DNA of 64,000 nt from Bacteroidales bacterium (GCA_030692905.1 JAUYBT010000085.1:1-64000); one strand, 5' to 3'; numbered from the stretch's first letter, positions 47,978-57,313 are shown. Notes: generated by a model not told the origin, from the letters alone. A program made the numbers and translations.

Positions 47978-48403
47978 TTATAGTTGTTCATAAATATCAC
48001 TAATTTCAATATTTTCAAGTAAAAGATAATCAATTATATCTGTTTTATTTACATCAGGTACTTCTTCAGACAGAAACAGGGATGCTGCATTTTCTTCAAG
48101 CATAATAATTTCAATATCATTTATATACGGCTCAGGATACTCTTCAAACATTACTTCAGATTCCTGTGAGTTTATTCTGCCGGGATTTAACATCTTTACA
48201 GTTGCATAACCAAGAAGAATAAAACCTGTAACAGAAGCTGCTATCAGAAAATAAGGTCTGAATCGGTTGTATAATCCAATCTTTCTGACCTCCTGGTTAT
48301 AACCGGATATGGTAGAAATTATTTTACTGTTTACCTCCTCAAAGTAGTTTTCCGGTACTTTGAACGGATTTTTTCCCGGTATTTCATTTAGTTTTTTTAT
48401 CAT
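47978..48403 (-). CDS. single-pass membrane protein, probable anti-sigma partner
   Basis: 141 residues: a cytoplasmic N-terminus (IPGKNPFKVPENYFEEV, the conserved start of a Bacteroidota family beside ECF sigma genes), one membrane helix at about 50-70 (YFLIAASVTGFILLGYATV), and an acidic outer tail. Placement between the sigma factor and a CpxP-like protein suggests it holds the sigma factor inactive; no ZAS zinc motif is present, so this is inference. ATG 48403 was chosen because a longer frame to 48463 runs through a palindromic repeat. Confidence 0.65.
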   Translation of the reverse strand: MIKKLNEIPGKNPFKVPENYFEEVNSKIISTISGYNQEVRKIGLYNRFRPYFLIAASVTGFILLGYATVKMLNPGRINSQESEVMFEEYPEPYINDIEIIMLEENAASLFLSEEVPDVNKTDIIDYLLLENIEISDIYEQL

Positions 48404-48436
48404 ACTAAAATTGATTTTAAAGGTATGATGGAACTC

Positions 48437-48454
48437 GTCCCGACATGTCGGGAC
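48437..48454. repeat. 18-bp perfect palindrome
   Basis: GTCCCGACATGTCGGGAC reads the same on both strands, flanked by GAAC/GTTC. It lies between the sigma factor and anti-sigma genes and resembles dispersed REP-type palindromes. It has no T-run. Confidence 0.85.
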
Positions 48455-48495
48455 TCGGTTCATCTTTCATTTAGATAGTTAAGAATCAGAAAGGT

Positions 48496-49047
48496 TTAAT
48501 CTCCTCCTAATATTTTTTCAATTTTTTTTACTGCATGATGATAAGATGCTTTTAGAGCCCCTTCTGAAGTCTTCAGTACCTTACTCATCTCTTCGTAGGT
48601 CATCTCGTCGAAATATTTAAGGTTAAAAACAATGCGCTGTTTTTCCGGAAGTTGCAAAAGCGCATTTTGTAATTTTACCTGGGCTTCATCACCATCGAAC
48701 CATGTACTGCCTTCCTGCGAATTTGCAAAACAGCTTCCAAGATCGTCGAGAGATACAGCGGCATTTCTTTTTCTTTTATTTATTAATGTCAGCGCTTCGT
48801 TTGTTGCAATGGTATAAAGCCATGTATAAAGAGAGCTTTCACTTCTGAAATCCCCAATGCTCCTCCATGCATTGATAAATGTGTTCTGAAGGGCATCATC
48901 AGCATCTTCGTGAAGTATTACAAGCCGGCGTATATGCCAGTACAACCTTGAACTATATTTTTCAACAACAAGCCGGAATCCTTTATTCAGATCGGTCTTA
49001 AGTAATTCAGAAATGTTATCGTCTGGCTTAATACTACGCAATTGCAA
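48496..49047 (-). CDS. ECF-type RNA polymerase sigma factor
   Basis: A 183-residue sigma-70 family ECF factor. Region 2 is FRLVVEKYSSRLYWHIRRLVILHEDADDALQNTFINAWRSI, with the core-binding and -10 recognising SLYTWLYTIATNEAL. Region 4 is LLQLPEKQRIVFNLKYFDEMTYEEMSKVL, with the helix-turn-helix toward the end (TSEGALKASYHHAVKKI). It begins with TTG 49047, since no ATG precedes region 2. First gene of a three-gene operon that looks like an envelope-stress circuit. Confidence 0.9.
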   Translation of the reverse strand: MQLRSIKPDDNISELLKTDLNKGFRLVVEKYSSRLYWHIRRLVILHEDADDALQNTFINAWRSIGDFRSESSLYTWLYTIATNEALTLINKRKRNAAVSLDDLGSCFANSQEGSTWFDGDEAQVKLQNALLQLPEKQRIVFNLKYFDEMTYEEMSKVLKTSEGALKASYHHAVKKIEKILGGD

Positions 49048-49111
49048 TTCAGATTTTCTTCTTTGATAGAAAAAACATTCAAAGGTTTAAAGATAGAAAA
49101 TGAATTTTATA

Positions 49112-49139
49112 GTAGGGACATGCCATGGCATGTCCCTAC
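49112..49139. repeat. 28-bp perfect palindrome before ychF
   Basis: GTAGGGACATGCCA and its exact reverse complement meet at 49125/49126. It lies about 80 bp before ychF, and 65 bp beyond the sigma start on the other strand. The GTAGGGACA...TGTCCCTAC form is a known dispersed palindrome type in many bacteria. Confidence 0.9.
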
Positions 49140-49217
49140 GTTGGGGTTGGTAAAATCATATTGAATAATCCCCGGAATTATAATAAATTTACAACCAAAC
49201 GAATTAATCTATATCTG

Positions 49218-50315
49218 ATGGCTCTTCAATGCGGAATTATAGGGATAACTAATGTTGGCAAAACGACTATTTTTAATTGTATCTCCAATACAAAAGGGGA
49301 AACCAATGCTTTTGCCTTCAGTGCAACAAAATCAAACATGGGGGTTGTGCAGGTTCCCGACCCGAGACTATATGAGCTTGAAAAACATCAGGTTACCGAC
49401 AGGATCGTTCATACTACTGTAGAAATTGTTGATATCCCGGGATTGGCAAAAGGTTCAAATAAGGGGGAGGGAGTAGGGAACAAATTCCTTGGGGATATCA
49501 GAAATACCGATGCGCTTATTCATGTACTCAGATGCTTCGATAATGATGCATTACCTCATATCGACGGTTCGGTCGACCCTGTGCGTGACCTTGAAACTAT
49601 CGACCTTGAACTGCAGGTGAAAGATTTGGAATCAGTCGAAAAAAAGATAGAGCGACTTGAAAGAGCTTCAAGGGCCGGAGACAAAGATGCAAAACGTGGC
49701 CTGGAAGTTCTTAATAACTACAGGGAGCATTTTGAAGGTTTCAACAATGCAAGAACCCTTGAAGTGAAGGAAGATTACAGAAAATATGTTGATGATCTCT
49801 TTCTTCTTACCATGAAGCCTGTAATGTATGTTTGTAACGTAGATGAAAAGTCAGCTGTTACAGGAAATAAGTATGTTGAAAGGGTTAAAGAATTTCTCAA
49901 GGACAAAAACGTTGAGATCCTGGTAATTGCAGGTGCTATTGAAGCGGAAATAGCTGAACTCGAAAATAATGAAGACCGTCTGGCGTTTCTTAAAGATGCA
50001 GGTCTGAATGAGCCCGGTGTTGATAAACTTGTGAGAGCAGCCTACAAAATGTTGAATCTGCAGACTTTCTTCACTGCTGGACCAAAGGAGATCAGGGCCT
50101 GGACCATTAAAAAAGGTATGACGGCTCCCCAGGCATCAGGAGTCATTCACAGTGACCTTGAAAGAGGGTTTATCAGAGCGGAAGTGATGAAATATCACGA
50201 TTTTATTTCTCTTGGGTCAGAGCATGCCTGTAAAGAAGCTGGTAAGTTCAATATTGAAGGAAAAAATTATATAGTTGAGGATGGCGACATTCTGCATATA
50301 AGGTTTAACGTATAA
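49218..50315 (+). CDS. ychF: redox-regulated ATPase YchF
   Basis: A 365-residue Obg-related ATPase. The P-loop GITNVGKTTIFN (about 8-19) follows MALQCGI. G3 is VDIPGLAKGSNKGEGVGN, and the base-recognition motif is NVDE rather than NKxD, which explains the preference for ATP in this family. The helical coiled coil is at about 130-200 and the C-terminal TGS domain at about 280-365 (FTAGPKEIRAWTIKKGMTAPQASGVIHSDLERGFIRAEV). ATG 49218 matches the family start. The frame extends upstream to 49125 only through a palindrome. Confidence 0.96.
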   Translation: MALQCGIIGITNVGKTTIFNCISNTKGETNAFAFSATKSNMGVVQVPDPRLYELEKHQVTDRIVHTTVEIVDIPGLAKGSNKGEGVGNKFLGDIRNTDALIHVLRCFDNDALPHIDGSVDPVRDLETIDLELQVKDLESVEKKIERLERASRAGDKDAKRGLEVLNNYREHFEGFNNARTLEVKEDYRKYVDDLFLLTMKPVMYVCNVDEKSAVTGNKYVERVKEFLKDKNVEILVIAGAIEAEIAELENNEDRLAFLKDAGLNEPGVDKLVRAAYKMLNLQTFFTAGPKEIRAWTIKKGMTAPQASGVIHSDLERGFIRAEVMKYHDFISLGSEHACKEAGKFNIEGKNYIVEDGDILHIRFNV

Positions 50316-50322
50316 AGTCTTT

Positions 50323-52026
50323 ATGACCAGGCGTTTCCTGATATTATTGGTTGTACCAACTTTTTTTGCACTTAGGTGCTATCCACAAAATATAAGTAAT
50401 GATGACAGGTTGCGTGATATAGTCAGACAGTATGGACAGGTTGAAGTAACGATTCCCTTCACTGACAATAAGTCTATTGATATTCTTACCCGTAACGTTT
50501 CAATTTTAACTGTCAGAAATAAATTTGTTCATATTAGTCTGTCGCCACTGACAGTCGAATGGTTTATCCTGCAAAAATACGATTATTCAATATCAGAAAA
50601 GGCCGACAGTAAGGGTGTAATCTCTGCTCTTAATATAAATCAGGCTATGGAATGGGATAAATATCCGACATATTCCCAGTACGATTCCATAATGCAAAGT
50701 TTCAAAACTCTTTACCCGGCTTTGTGCCACCTCGATACAATTGGTACGAGCATAAATGGCAAGTTGGTTCTTGCTCTTAAAATTTCAGACTATGCAGCCA
50801 ATGATGAAGACGAACCTGAAGTTTTTTACTCATCAACAATGCATGGTGATGAAACCGGAGGCTTTATTCTGATGCTCCGGCTGGCAGATTATCTCCTTAA
50901 AAACTATAATCTTAATCCTAGGGTGAAGGACCTGGTCGATAATTTAGAGATTTGGATAAATCCTTTGGCAAATCCGGATGGAACATATAAGGGAGGCAAT
51001 ACAATATCCTTATCATCAACACGATATAATGCCAACGGAGTTGACCTTAACCGCAATTTCCCCGATCCGCTCGACCCTTCTATAGTACCGGAAAAGGAGA
51101 CTGTTGACATGATAAAATTTATGCGGAAGCACAGGTTTGTTATTTCAGCCAATTTTCATTCAGGAGCCGAAGTTGTTAATTACCCATGGGACAGGTGGTT
51201 ATCAAAGATACATGCTGATGATTCATGGTTTAACAGTATTAGCAGATCCTATGCCGATACGGTGCATATCTATTCCGGACCGGCATATATGAATGACCTT
51301 GACAACGGGGTTACCCGTGGCGCTGTATGGTACCGTATTGAAGGCGGAAGACAGGATTTCGTTACCTACGAATTACAGGGGCGCGAAGTAACCATTGAGC
51401 TTGATGATCAATATATTACTCCGGCAGCACAACTAACTTTGTTATGGCTGTATAATTGGCGCTCATTAATCGGGTATCTCGAAAATGGATTATATGGTAT
51501 TCATGGGCTGGTACGCAATGCCAGCACATCTGCTCCGGTACCTGCAAAAGTCTTTATATCAGGTCATGATAAAGACAGTTCCCAAGTCTATTCCGATATT
51601 CTTACAGGCAGTTTTGTAAGACTTCTTGCCCCCGGCTCCTGGAATCTGACCTTCACAGCTAATGGTTACCTCGATACCACAATTAGTAATATAGTCGTAT
51701 TTTCAGGACAAAAAACTGATATAATTGTAAACATGGTTCCAATTATCAATAGTATTGATACTACAAATCCGGAAGCTCCGATTCTTTACCCCAATCCGGC
51801 AACAACTGAATTAAGTGCAGTTCTTCCGGAAAGGATAATGGGTAATATCAGCATCAGGATTTTTAACCAGGCGGGCACTATATTCTCGGATTATATTACG
51901 GAAGCTATTAAGGGAATTCCTGTTAAAATTGATGTAAATAGATTATCGGCCGGCGTATATTCAGTCGTCTTTAAAAATACTGATACGAAAATCTCCTACC
52001 GTGCCAGGTTCATAGTTATTAAATAA
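50323..52026 (+). CDS. secreted M14 zinc carboxypeptidase with T9SS type A signal
   Basis: The 567-residue protein has a signal peptide (to about residue 22), an N-terminal prodomain-like part, and an M14 domain (about 115-385). Zinc ligands are in MHGDETGG (His and Glu) and NFHSGAEVVNYPWD (His), and the likely catalytic Glu is in VTIELDDQY. The substrate-pocket region has NANGVDLNRNFPDP. A carboxypeptidase-regulatory-like domain (about 390-460) and a C-terminal type IX sorting domain (YPNPATTEL, SAGVYSVVFKN, about 480-567) follow. It should be exported to the surface and trim peptides. The gap to ychF is only 7 bp, but unity of transcription is not shown. Confidence 0.9.
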   Translation: MTRRFLILLVVPTFFALRCYPQNISNDDRLRDIVRQYGQVEVTIPFTDNKSIDILTRNVSILTVRNKFVHISLSPLTVEWFILQKYDYSISEKADSKGVISALNINQAMEWDKYPTYSQYDSIMQSFKTLYPALCHLDTIGTSINGKLVLALKISDYAANDEDEPEVFYSSTMHGDETGGFILMLRLADYLLKNYNLNPRVKDLVDNLEIWINPLANPDGTYKGGNTISLSSTRYNANGVDLNRNFPDPLDPSIVPEKETVDMIKFMRKHRFVISANFHSGAEVVNYPWDRWLSKIHADDSWFNSISRSYADTVHIYSGPAYMNDLDNGVTRGAVWYRIEGGRQDFVTYELQGREVTIELDDQYITPAAQLTLLWLYNWRSLIGYLENGLYGIHGLVRNASTSAPVPAKVFISGHDKDSSQVYSDILTGSFVRLLAPGSWNLTFTANGYLDTTISNIVVFSGQKTDIIVNMVPIINSIDTTNPEAPILYPNPATTELSAVLPERIMGNISIRIFNQAGTIFSDYITEAIKGIPVKIDVNRLSAGVYSVVFKNTDTKISYRARFIVIK

Positions 52027-52133
52027 TCTTCTTCATTTGCTTCTGTGATTAAAACAAGTATTTTTACACGTTACTTTTAATTTTAAGAGGAATTTGTTTT
52101 ATTCATGCTTAAGGAAATCCGTGTTTGATAAAT

Positions 52134-53804
52134 ATGAAGAATTGGAAGGTAGTAAAGAAAAGATCCTCAGCAATCATTTTACTGATATCTGTTTTTGTTA
52201 AATTATCCGGTCAGGGAGCTTATCTCCCTCCCGACAAACCACGTCTTGTAATCGGGATTGTGGTCGAACAGATGAAATACGATCAGCTTGAGAAGTTCAG
52301 GGACAGGTTGGGGGAGAATGGGATAAAAAGACTTATAAATGAAGGGACATATTTTAAGAATGCTTCATTTGAATATATGCTTACACAGTCTGCTCCTGGT
52401 CATGCAACAATCTCAACAGGCACAGAACCTTCATTTCATGGCATAACATCGGATAACTGGTATCTGCCGCTCAGGAACGAACTTATTTACTGTACAAAGG
52501 ATATTGAAGTAAATCCTGTCGGAGGTAGTTTTGAAGCTGGTCTGCATTCGCCTGTAAACCTTCAGGCATCTACATTTTCCGACGAACTTGAGATGGCGAC
52601 AAACAAGAATGCAAAAGTTTTTGGAGTTGGAATGAAAGAGAATTCTGCTATCTTCTCTGCCGGCCATGCAGCTGATGGGGCTTATTGGTTTGATAATATC
52701 ACCGGGACCTGGATGACGAGCACATATTATATCGATGCTCTTCCGGTGTGGGTTAACGATTATAATGCAATGAAGTTTTCAGAATCATTTCTTAACAGCA
52801 CCTGGAGTTTGTTAAGACCTTCAGAGGATTATGCTGACTGTCTCCCCGATTCAAACAATTTCGAAGCTGGTTTTAATGGGGTAAATTATTTTCCATATGA
52901 TCTTAAGAAGATGAGATCAAAGGGTATTTTTAATTCCAGGAATGATTTCTCCTTACTGAGGGAGACACCCTTTGGCAATTCTTTTACAACCAGTTTCGCC
53001 ATCAGACTTATTGAAAACGAGAAATTAGGAAAAGATGATGTAACAGATTATCTTTCAATATGTTATTCATCTACTGACAATATCGGTCACAGATTTGGTC
53101 CATCATCGGTGGAGATGGGAGACGCAATTTTACGACTCGACGATGAGATAAAGAATCTTCTGACATATTTAAATGACAGTATCGGCAAGAAGAATATCCT
53201 GATATATTTTACTGCGGCTCATGGTATATCGGAAATTCCGGCTGTTCTGGAAAGCAACAGGATACCTGCAGGATATTTTAAGCAGAACCAGGCTTTGCAG
53301 TTGCTAAGGAGCTATCTTAATGCAGTTTACGGAGAGGGTGACTGGGTGAAAGGTTATTCTGAAAGACAGGTTTTTCTTAACAGAACACTAATCGAGGATG
53401 CAAGGCTTCCGCTTGAGGAGGTACAAAAGAAAGTAGCGCGTTTTCTTGTTCAGTTTACCGGTGTTGCGGCTGCATATCCATATTCAGCTTTTGAGGCAAA
53501 CGATTTCGGAAATGGGAACCTTAAACGGATCATTAATAACTTTAATCCACAGAGATCGGGAGATGTTATTGTTACCCTTAATCCCGGCTGGGTTGAAAAA
53601 GAGGGGGATTATGTCGCAAATCATAACTCACCTTATGAATATGATTCCCATGTTCCATTGATATGGTATGGGTGGACAGTGAACAGATCGACTGTAACCC
53701 GTCAGGTGAATATGACTGATATTGCTGCTACACTCTCATCTTTATGTAAAGTGCCATACCCTAATGCCTGCACAGGGGAGCCTCTGTCTGAGTTAATCAG
53801 ATAG
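52134..53804 (+). CDS. PafA-type alkaline phosphatase family protein with altered active site
   Basis: A 556-residue exported protein of the alkaline phosphatase superfamily. The fold is clear (VEQMKYDQLEKFRDRLGENG, APGHATISTGTEPSFHGI, SSTDNIGHRFGPSSVEM, HNSPYEYDSHVPLIWYG). Against the usual family sequence, several catalytic positions differ: Glu45 for the first metal Asp, Ser86 for the Thr nucleophile, Asn170 for the Arg of KDR, and Ala362 for the Asp of TADHG. It may therefore be weakly active, differently specific or a pseudoenzyme. ATG 52134 is chosen over a TTG at 52125. Confidence 0.88.
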   Translation: MKNWKVVKKRSSAIILLISVFVKLSGQGAYLPPDKPRLVIGIVVEQMKYDQLEKFRDRLGENGIKRLINEGTYFKNASFEYMLTQSAPGHATISTGTEPSFHGITSDNWYLPLRNELIYCTKDIEVNPVGGSFEAGLHSPVNLQASTFSDELEMATNKNAKVFGVGMKENSAIFSAGHAADGAYWFDNITGTWMTSTYYIDALPVWVNDYNAMKFSESFLNSTWSLLRPSEDYADCLPDSNNFEAGFNGVNYFPYDLKKMRSKGIFNSRNDFSLLRETPFGNSFTTSFAIRLIENEKLGKDDVTDYLSICYSSTDNIGHRFGPSSVEMGDAILRLDDEIKNLLTYLNDSIGKKNILIYFTAAHGISEIPAVLESNRIPAGYFKQNQALQLLRSYLNAVYGEGDWVKGYSERQVFLNRTLIEDARLPLEEVQKKVARFLVQFTGVAAAYPYSAFEANDFGNGNLKRIINNFNPQRSGDVIVTLNPGWVEKEGDYVANHNSPYEYDSHVPLIWYGWTVNRSTVTRQVNMTDIAATLSSLCKVPYPNACTGEPLSELIR

Positions 53805-53821
53805 TCGAATATTTTTATAAA

Positions 53822-54472
53822 TTATTCTATTTTTTCATAATTCTTTTTTGTCCACACTATTGCATAATTATCGTATTTTGAATAGTACAGATCAAAAGAT
53901 TCATTTATTCTATCTGTGTGAACCTTTCCCTTGATTTCTCCGGATTCCTTCACCATAAAAGGTTCAATTGTAATGTTTTTTTGAATACTTATACCCTCCT
54001 TATCACAGATTTTATAAAGGGCCTCTTTCGCACACCAGTGAATATACAGGTGATATTTATGGTCATCATATTCCTTTGTAACTTTTTCCTTTCTGTTAAG
54101 GAACTTGAATGCGATAGCTGCTATATTCGTTCTCATGTATTCAAGGTCTATCCCAACCTTCTCATTTGTGCTTAAAAGGATTGCAGTAAGTTTATGTGAA
54201 TGGGATATACTGATAAACCTTGAACCATCTTTAAGGAATGGCTTGTTATTCTTATTATAAACGATCTTTGTATCTTTTCCGATAAGTTCCGAAAGCAATG
54301 CTCTTACACTTAAAAATTCAAGCTTTCTTGAGTTGCTGCTGAATCCTTTATATTTCTTTTTCTCATCATTATCCAGCACAACGAGGTTCATCAGAGTATC
54401 CAGATCCTCCTCTATCTTCCACACCCCAAGGATGGAGAACTCATTTAGATAATGTTTTGTAATACAACCCAT
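53822..54472 (-). CDS. 4'-phosphopantetheinyl transferase (Sfp type)
   Basis: A 216-residue enzyme that attaches the CoA-derived arm to acyl- or peptidyl-carrier proteins. The two signature motifs are present: VGIDLEYMR (about 99-107, magnesium-binding Asp and Glu) and WCAKEALYKICDKEG (about 145-159). The N-terminal half resembles the Sfp group found beside gldD and gldE in Bacteroidota. It is the last gene of the minus-strand gld cluster, 16 bp after gldD. Confidence 0.9.
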   Translation of the reverse strand: MGCITKHYLNEFSILGVWKIEEDLDTLMNLVVLDNDEKKKYKGFSSNSRKLEFLSVRALLSELIGKDTKIVYNKNNKPFLKDGSRFISISHSHKLTAILLSTNEKVGIDLEYMRTNIAAIAFKFLNRKEKVTKEYDDHKYHLYIHWCAKEALYKICDKEGISIQKNITIEPFMVKESGEIKGKVHTDRINESFDLYYSKYDNYAIVWTKKNYEKIE

Positions 54473-54488
54473 TGATAGGTGCTAAGTG

Positions 54489-55097
54489 TTAATTTTTCCA
54501 CTTCAGAGTTTCAATCAGATGGATAATATCTTCTCTGAAAAATTCAATTACAGGTGCCAGCGAATCTGCATTTGGCTCAGCGGAAAAATACAGAGAACCT
54601 CTAAGATAATGATTAACGCTGTCTGTAACATAAAACTGGACAGCGGAAGCCGTATTTCCTTTCAGGTCATATAAAATTCCATAGACTTTGTTTTCCAGAT
54701 TATTAAACGCCTGTTCATTAATTGCATCGGCCTTCGTAATATGGTTCTTAACATTCATCTTATAGGTCTGTTCCATAAGGCTTTCAAAATCATTTTTAAC
54801 AACCTTATATGTGAGATATATTTTGGCTCTGTAAGCCGGGAATTCAATATTAAACCACCCCGGTTCAGTCCTTTTTTCAACCTGAAATGACAGATGTCCG
54901 TATGCCGGATATTCGAATGAAAATGGCATTTCACCGCTCTTTGCCGGCTGATCATTAAAAAGTAAATATTGCCTTTGAGGAAGATCGATCCTGAAATGGC
55001 CTTTAGGTTTTGGAACAGCAACTTCCCTGCAACTGTATGAAGCACTTATGAATACCAGGAGTGTTAATAGACTAGTCTTTCTTAATATCACCATCAT
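54489..55097 (-). CDS. gldD: gliding motility lipoprotein GldD
   Basis: A 202-residue lipoprotein: the signal ends with lipobox SASYSC (Cys23). The mature part begins with the GldD hallmark VPKPKGHFRIDLPQRQY and includes a conserved FEYPAYGHLSF region. In Flavobacterium GldD is needed for gliding and type IX secretion. Its start overlaps the end of gldE by 26 bp, showing tight coupling. Two T9SS-type substrates are in this window, which agrees. Confidence 0.93.
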   Translation of the reverse strand: MMVILRKTSLLTLLVFISASYSCREVAVPKPKGHFRIDLPQRQYLLFNDQPAKSGEMPFSFEYPAYGHLSFQVEKRTEPGWFNIEFPAYRAKIYLTYKVVKNDFESLMEQTYKMNVKNHITKADAINEQAFNNLENKVYGILYDLKGNTASAVQFYVTDSVNHYLRGSLYFSAEPNADSLAPVIEFFREDIIHLIETLKWKN

Positions 55098-56415
55098 CTC
55101 TGTTTATTTCAACACGGATCTCCTTTATCTTTCTCCTGTCGGCAGATTCTATCCTGAAAACAAAATTTCCGTGTTTTATTATCTGATTTTTTTGCGGTAT
55201 TTCGCCGGTCAGTTCAAGAATCAGACCTGCAAGTGTTTCAGATTCTCCTCTGACCTCTTCAAAAAGATCTTCTTCAATCTCAATGATCTTACAAAAGTCA
55301 TTCAGTAAGATCTTACCTTCAAAAATATATGTTTTTTCATCCAGCTTACGGAATAGAAACTGATCCTCATCGCTTTCATCGGTTATTTCACCTACAATTT
55401 CTTCAAGTATATCTTCAAGCGTAACAATCCCTGAGGTTCCTCCATATTCATCTATCACCACCGCCATATGTATCTTCCTGGATTGAAACTCCTTAAGAAG
55501 ATCATTTATCTTTTTTGTTTCAGGAACGAAATAGGGTGGACGGAGCAGAGCCTGCCATTTAAAACTACCGGGGTTATTTGTATATGGAAGAACATCTTTA
55601 GCATATAATATACCCTTTACAGTATCGAACGAACCGGAATAAACAGGAATTCTTGAAAACCCGGAGCTGATTATCACAGGAACTATTTTGTCGAATCCCG
55701 ATTTGATGTCAATTGCTGTCACATCAATCCTTGGACACATTATTGCGCTGACATTGGTATTCCCGAAATGGACTATTCCTTTAAGTATTTTTTCATCCTC
55801 ATTAAAATCATCCGATGTCAGTTCAAGTGCATCGGAAAGATCATCCATGCTGATGTTCGACCGCCGGGTTCCTGTTCTTTTTTTCACGAATGATGAAGAG
55901 AAGATCAGCAAATATGTTACAGGTTGAAAAATCTTTTCAAGCACAGTAAGCGGATAGGCCATAAACAGAGCTACTGCAACATGATTCCTTGAAGCATAAA
56001 CCTTTGGCATGACCTCTCCGAAAAAAAGAAGCAGGAAAGTTATAACAACTACATTAATAATAAAACCAATGAGAGGTTCAGAGCTGAAGTCAAACATTCT
56101 TGAACTGAGATAGGCAGCCAGTAATACAATGGCAATATTAATTGTGTTGTTGGCAACGAGTACTGTACTCAACAGTTTTTCGGGGTTATTGTACAGTTTC
56201 AGGGCAATCTGCGACTGTTTGCCTTTATTTGTTTTAAACTTTTCAATGTCTTCAGGGCGGAATGAAAAATACGCAACTTCGGAACCCGACGTAAGAGCTG
56301 ATCCAATAAGCAGGATAATGAGAATTAAAAGCCCTATAATTATTTTAAAATCAGGAGCATTGAAAGCAATGCCTGAAAGAAGTGATATATAGGAAAGTGG
56401 ATATTCCGGTTCCAA
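55072..56415 (-). CDS. gldE: gliding-associated CNNM/CBS membrane protein GldE
   Basis: The 447-residue protein has the CNNM membrane domain (about 1-190, with ALTSGSEVAYFSFRPEDIE), a CBS pair (about 210-330, MCPRIDVTAIDI and VVIDEYGGTSGIVTLEDILEEIVGEI) and a C-terminal CorC-type transport domain. It resembles magnesium/cobalt efflux proteins, yet Bacteroidota carry this version next to gldD and ssb, where it was named GldE. Its exact role in gliding is not settled. It sits 24 bp after ssb. Confidence 0.92.
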   Translation of the reverse strand: MEPEYPLSYISLLSGIAFNAPDFKIIIGLLILIILLIGSALTSGSEVAYFSFRPEDIEKFKTNKGKQSQIALKLYNNPEKLLSTVLVANNTINIAIVLLAAYLSSRMFDFSSEPLIGFIINVVVITFLLLFFGEVMPKVYASRNHVAVALFMAYPLTVLEKIFQPVTYLLIFSSSFVKKRTGTRRSNISMDDLSDALELTSDDFNEDEKILKGIVHFGNTNVSAIMCPRIDVTAIDIKSGFDKIVPVIISSGFSRIPVYSGSFDTVKGILYAKDVLPYTNNPGSFKWQALLRPPYFVPETKKINDLLKEFQSRKIHMAVVIDEYGGTSGIVTLEDILEEIVGEITDESDEDQFLFRKLDEKTYIFEGKILLNDFCKIIEIEEDLFEEVRGESETLAGLILELTGEIPQKNQIIKHGNFVFRIESADRRKIKEIRVEINRDDGDIKKD

Positions 56416-56439
56416 TTGAGTTTCTTTTAATACAACTAG

Positions 56440-57000
56440 CTAAAAAGGCAGATCATCTTCATTCTGACTGGCGCCTGGTCCGTTTTTTTGCAAGCTTTCC
56501 ATACCAGAATCATCGCTGCCTGCAATGCCCTTATCAGTCCAGCTTTTGATATTGTTCTCATTCGAGGCCTGATATTCAGGAGATGGCTCATTTACTACCG
56601 GGCCTGAGGATCCTTTGTCATGGACATCATTTCTCACCGTCTCTGTTTGTGCAGCCGTATTGACCGGTCTCTGCTTTTTCTCAAGTAGAAGCAAAGTATC
56701 TGCCAGAATTTCAGTTATATACTTATTAATTCCATCCTTGTCAACATACGACCGTGTTTTAATTTTCCCGACTATATATACCTGTGAACCCTTTTTAACA
56801 GTCTTTTCAGCAACTTCGGCCAGTGCGCGCCATAAAACAATATTATGCCACTCTGTTGAAGTTATTGTTTCTCCCTGCTGATTGGTATAGGTTTCGCTTG
56901 TGGCAAGAGGAAATGTCACTTTAACAACACCCTTATCAAAATACCGGATTACCGGATCTTTTCCGACATTACCGACAAGTATAACTTTATTGATTGACAT
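56440..57000 (-). CDS. ssb: single-stranded DNA-binding protein
   Basis: 186 residues. The OB fold fills about 1-110 (VILVGNVGKDPVIRYFDKGV, FPLATSETYTNQQGETITSTEWHNIVLW, YVDKDGINKYITEI). A disordered polar linker follows, then the acidic tip DDLPF, which docks partner proteins. It protects ssDNA during replication and repair. Upstream of it in many relatives is mutY, absent here. First gene of the gld cluster on this strand. Confidence 0.95.
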   Translation of the reverse strand: MSINKVILVGNVGKDPVIRYFDKGVVKVTFPLATSETYTNQQGETITSTEWHNIVLWRALAEVAEKTVKKGSQVYIVGKIKTRSYVDKDGINKYITEILADTLLLLEKKQRPVNTAAQTETVRNDVHDKGSSGPVVNEPSPEYQASNENNIKSWTDKGIAGSDDSGMESLQKNGPGASQNEDDLPF

Positions 57001-57313
57001 ATAGTTATGTATTTATTAATAATTCAAATACCGGATTGTAAAGTTAAGAAAAAAACCACTTTGTACAACCATAATCATCATTAATTGACTAAAATCCATT
57101 CTTTCAATATTTTATGATTTATCTTTTTATCCTGAATTATTTTCTCCTTTTACTTACCATTTATCTATTTCATTGTAATTAAGGCATTAATAATATCTTA
57201 AAAAAAAATTTATTCTGTAAGTGTTTCAATTTAAACAAATAATATATTTATATTTGCACAGTTGAAAAAATGCATACTCAAAATAATTTGTTGAATTTTA
57301 AACTTCACGAAAA
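57001..57313. other. divergent intergenic region ssb/HU
   Basis: About 310 bp of A/T-rich sequence without any coding frame worth calling. Its only recognisable content is the HU promoter at 57224-57256. No mutY remnant could be seen. Confidence 0.6.
57224..57256 (+). promoter_or_regulatory. promoter of the HU gene
   Basis: TTTC (57224-57227), 21 bp, TATATTTG (57249-57256): the same spacing as the ribosomal promoter and one mismatch in the -33 box. Start of transcription is expected near 57263. Confidence 0.65.

Noticed and set aside
48404..48463. N-terminal extension of the anti-sigma-like gene
   Set aside because: It also reads through a palindromic repeat; ATG 48403 begins the conserved part.
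49125..49217. N-terminal extension of ychF
   Set aside because: It is produced by translation through a dispersed palindrome; the family begins at MALQCG-like sequence.
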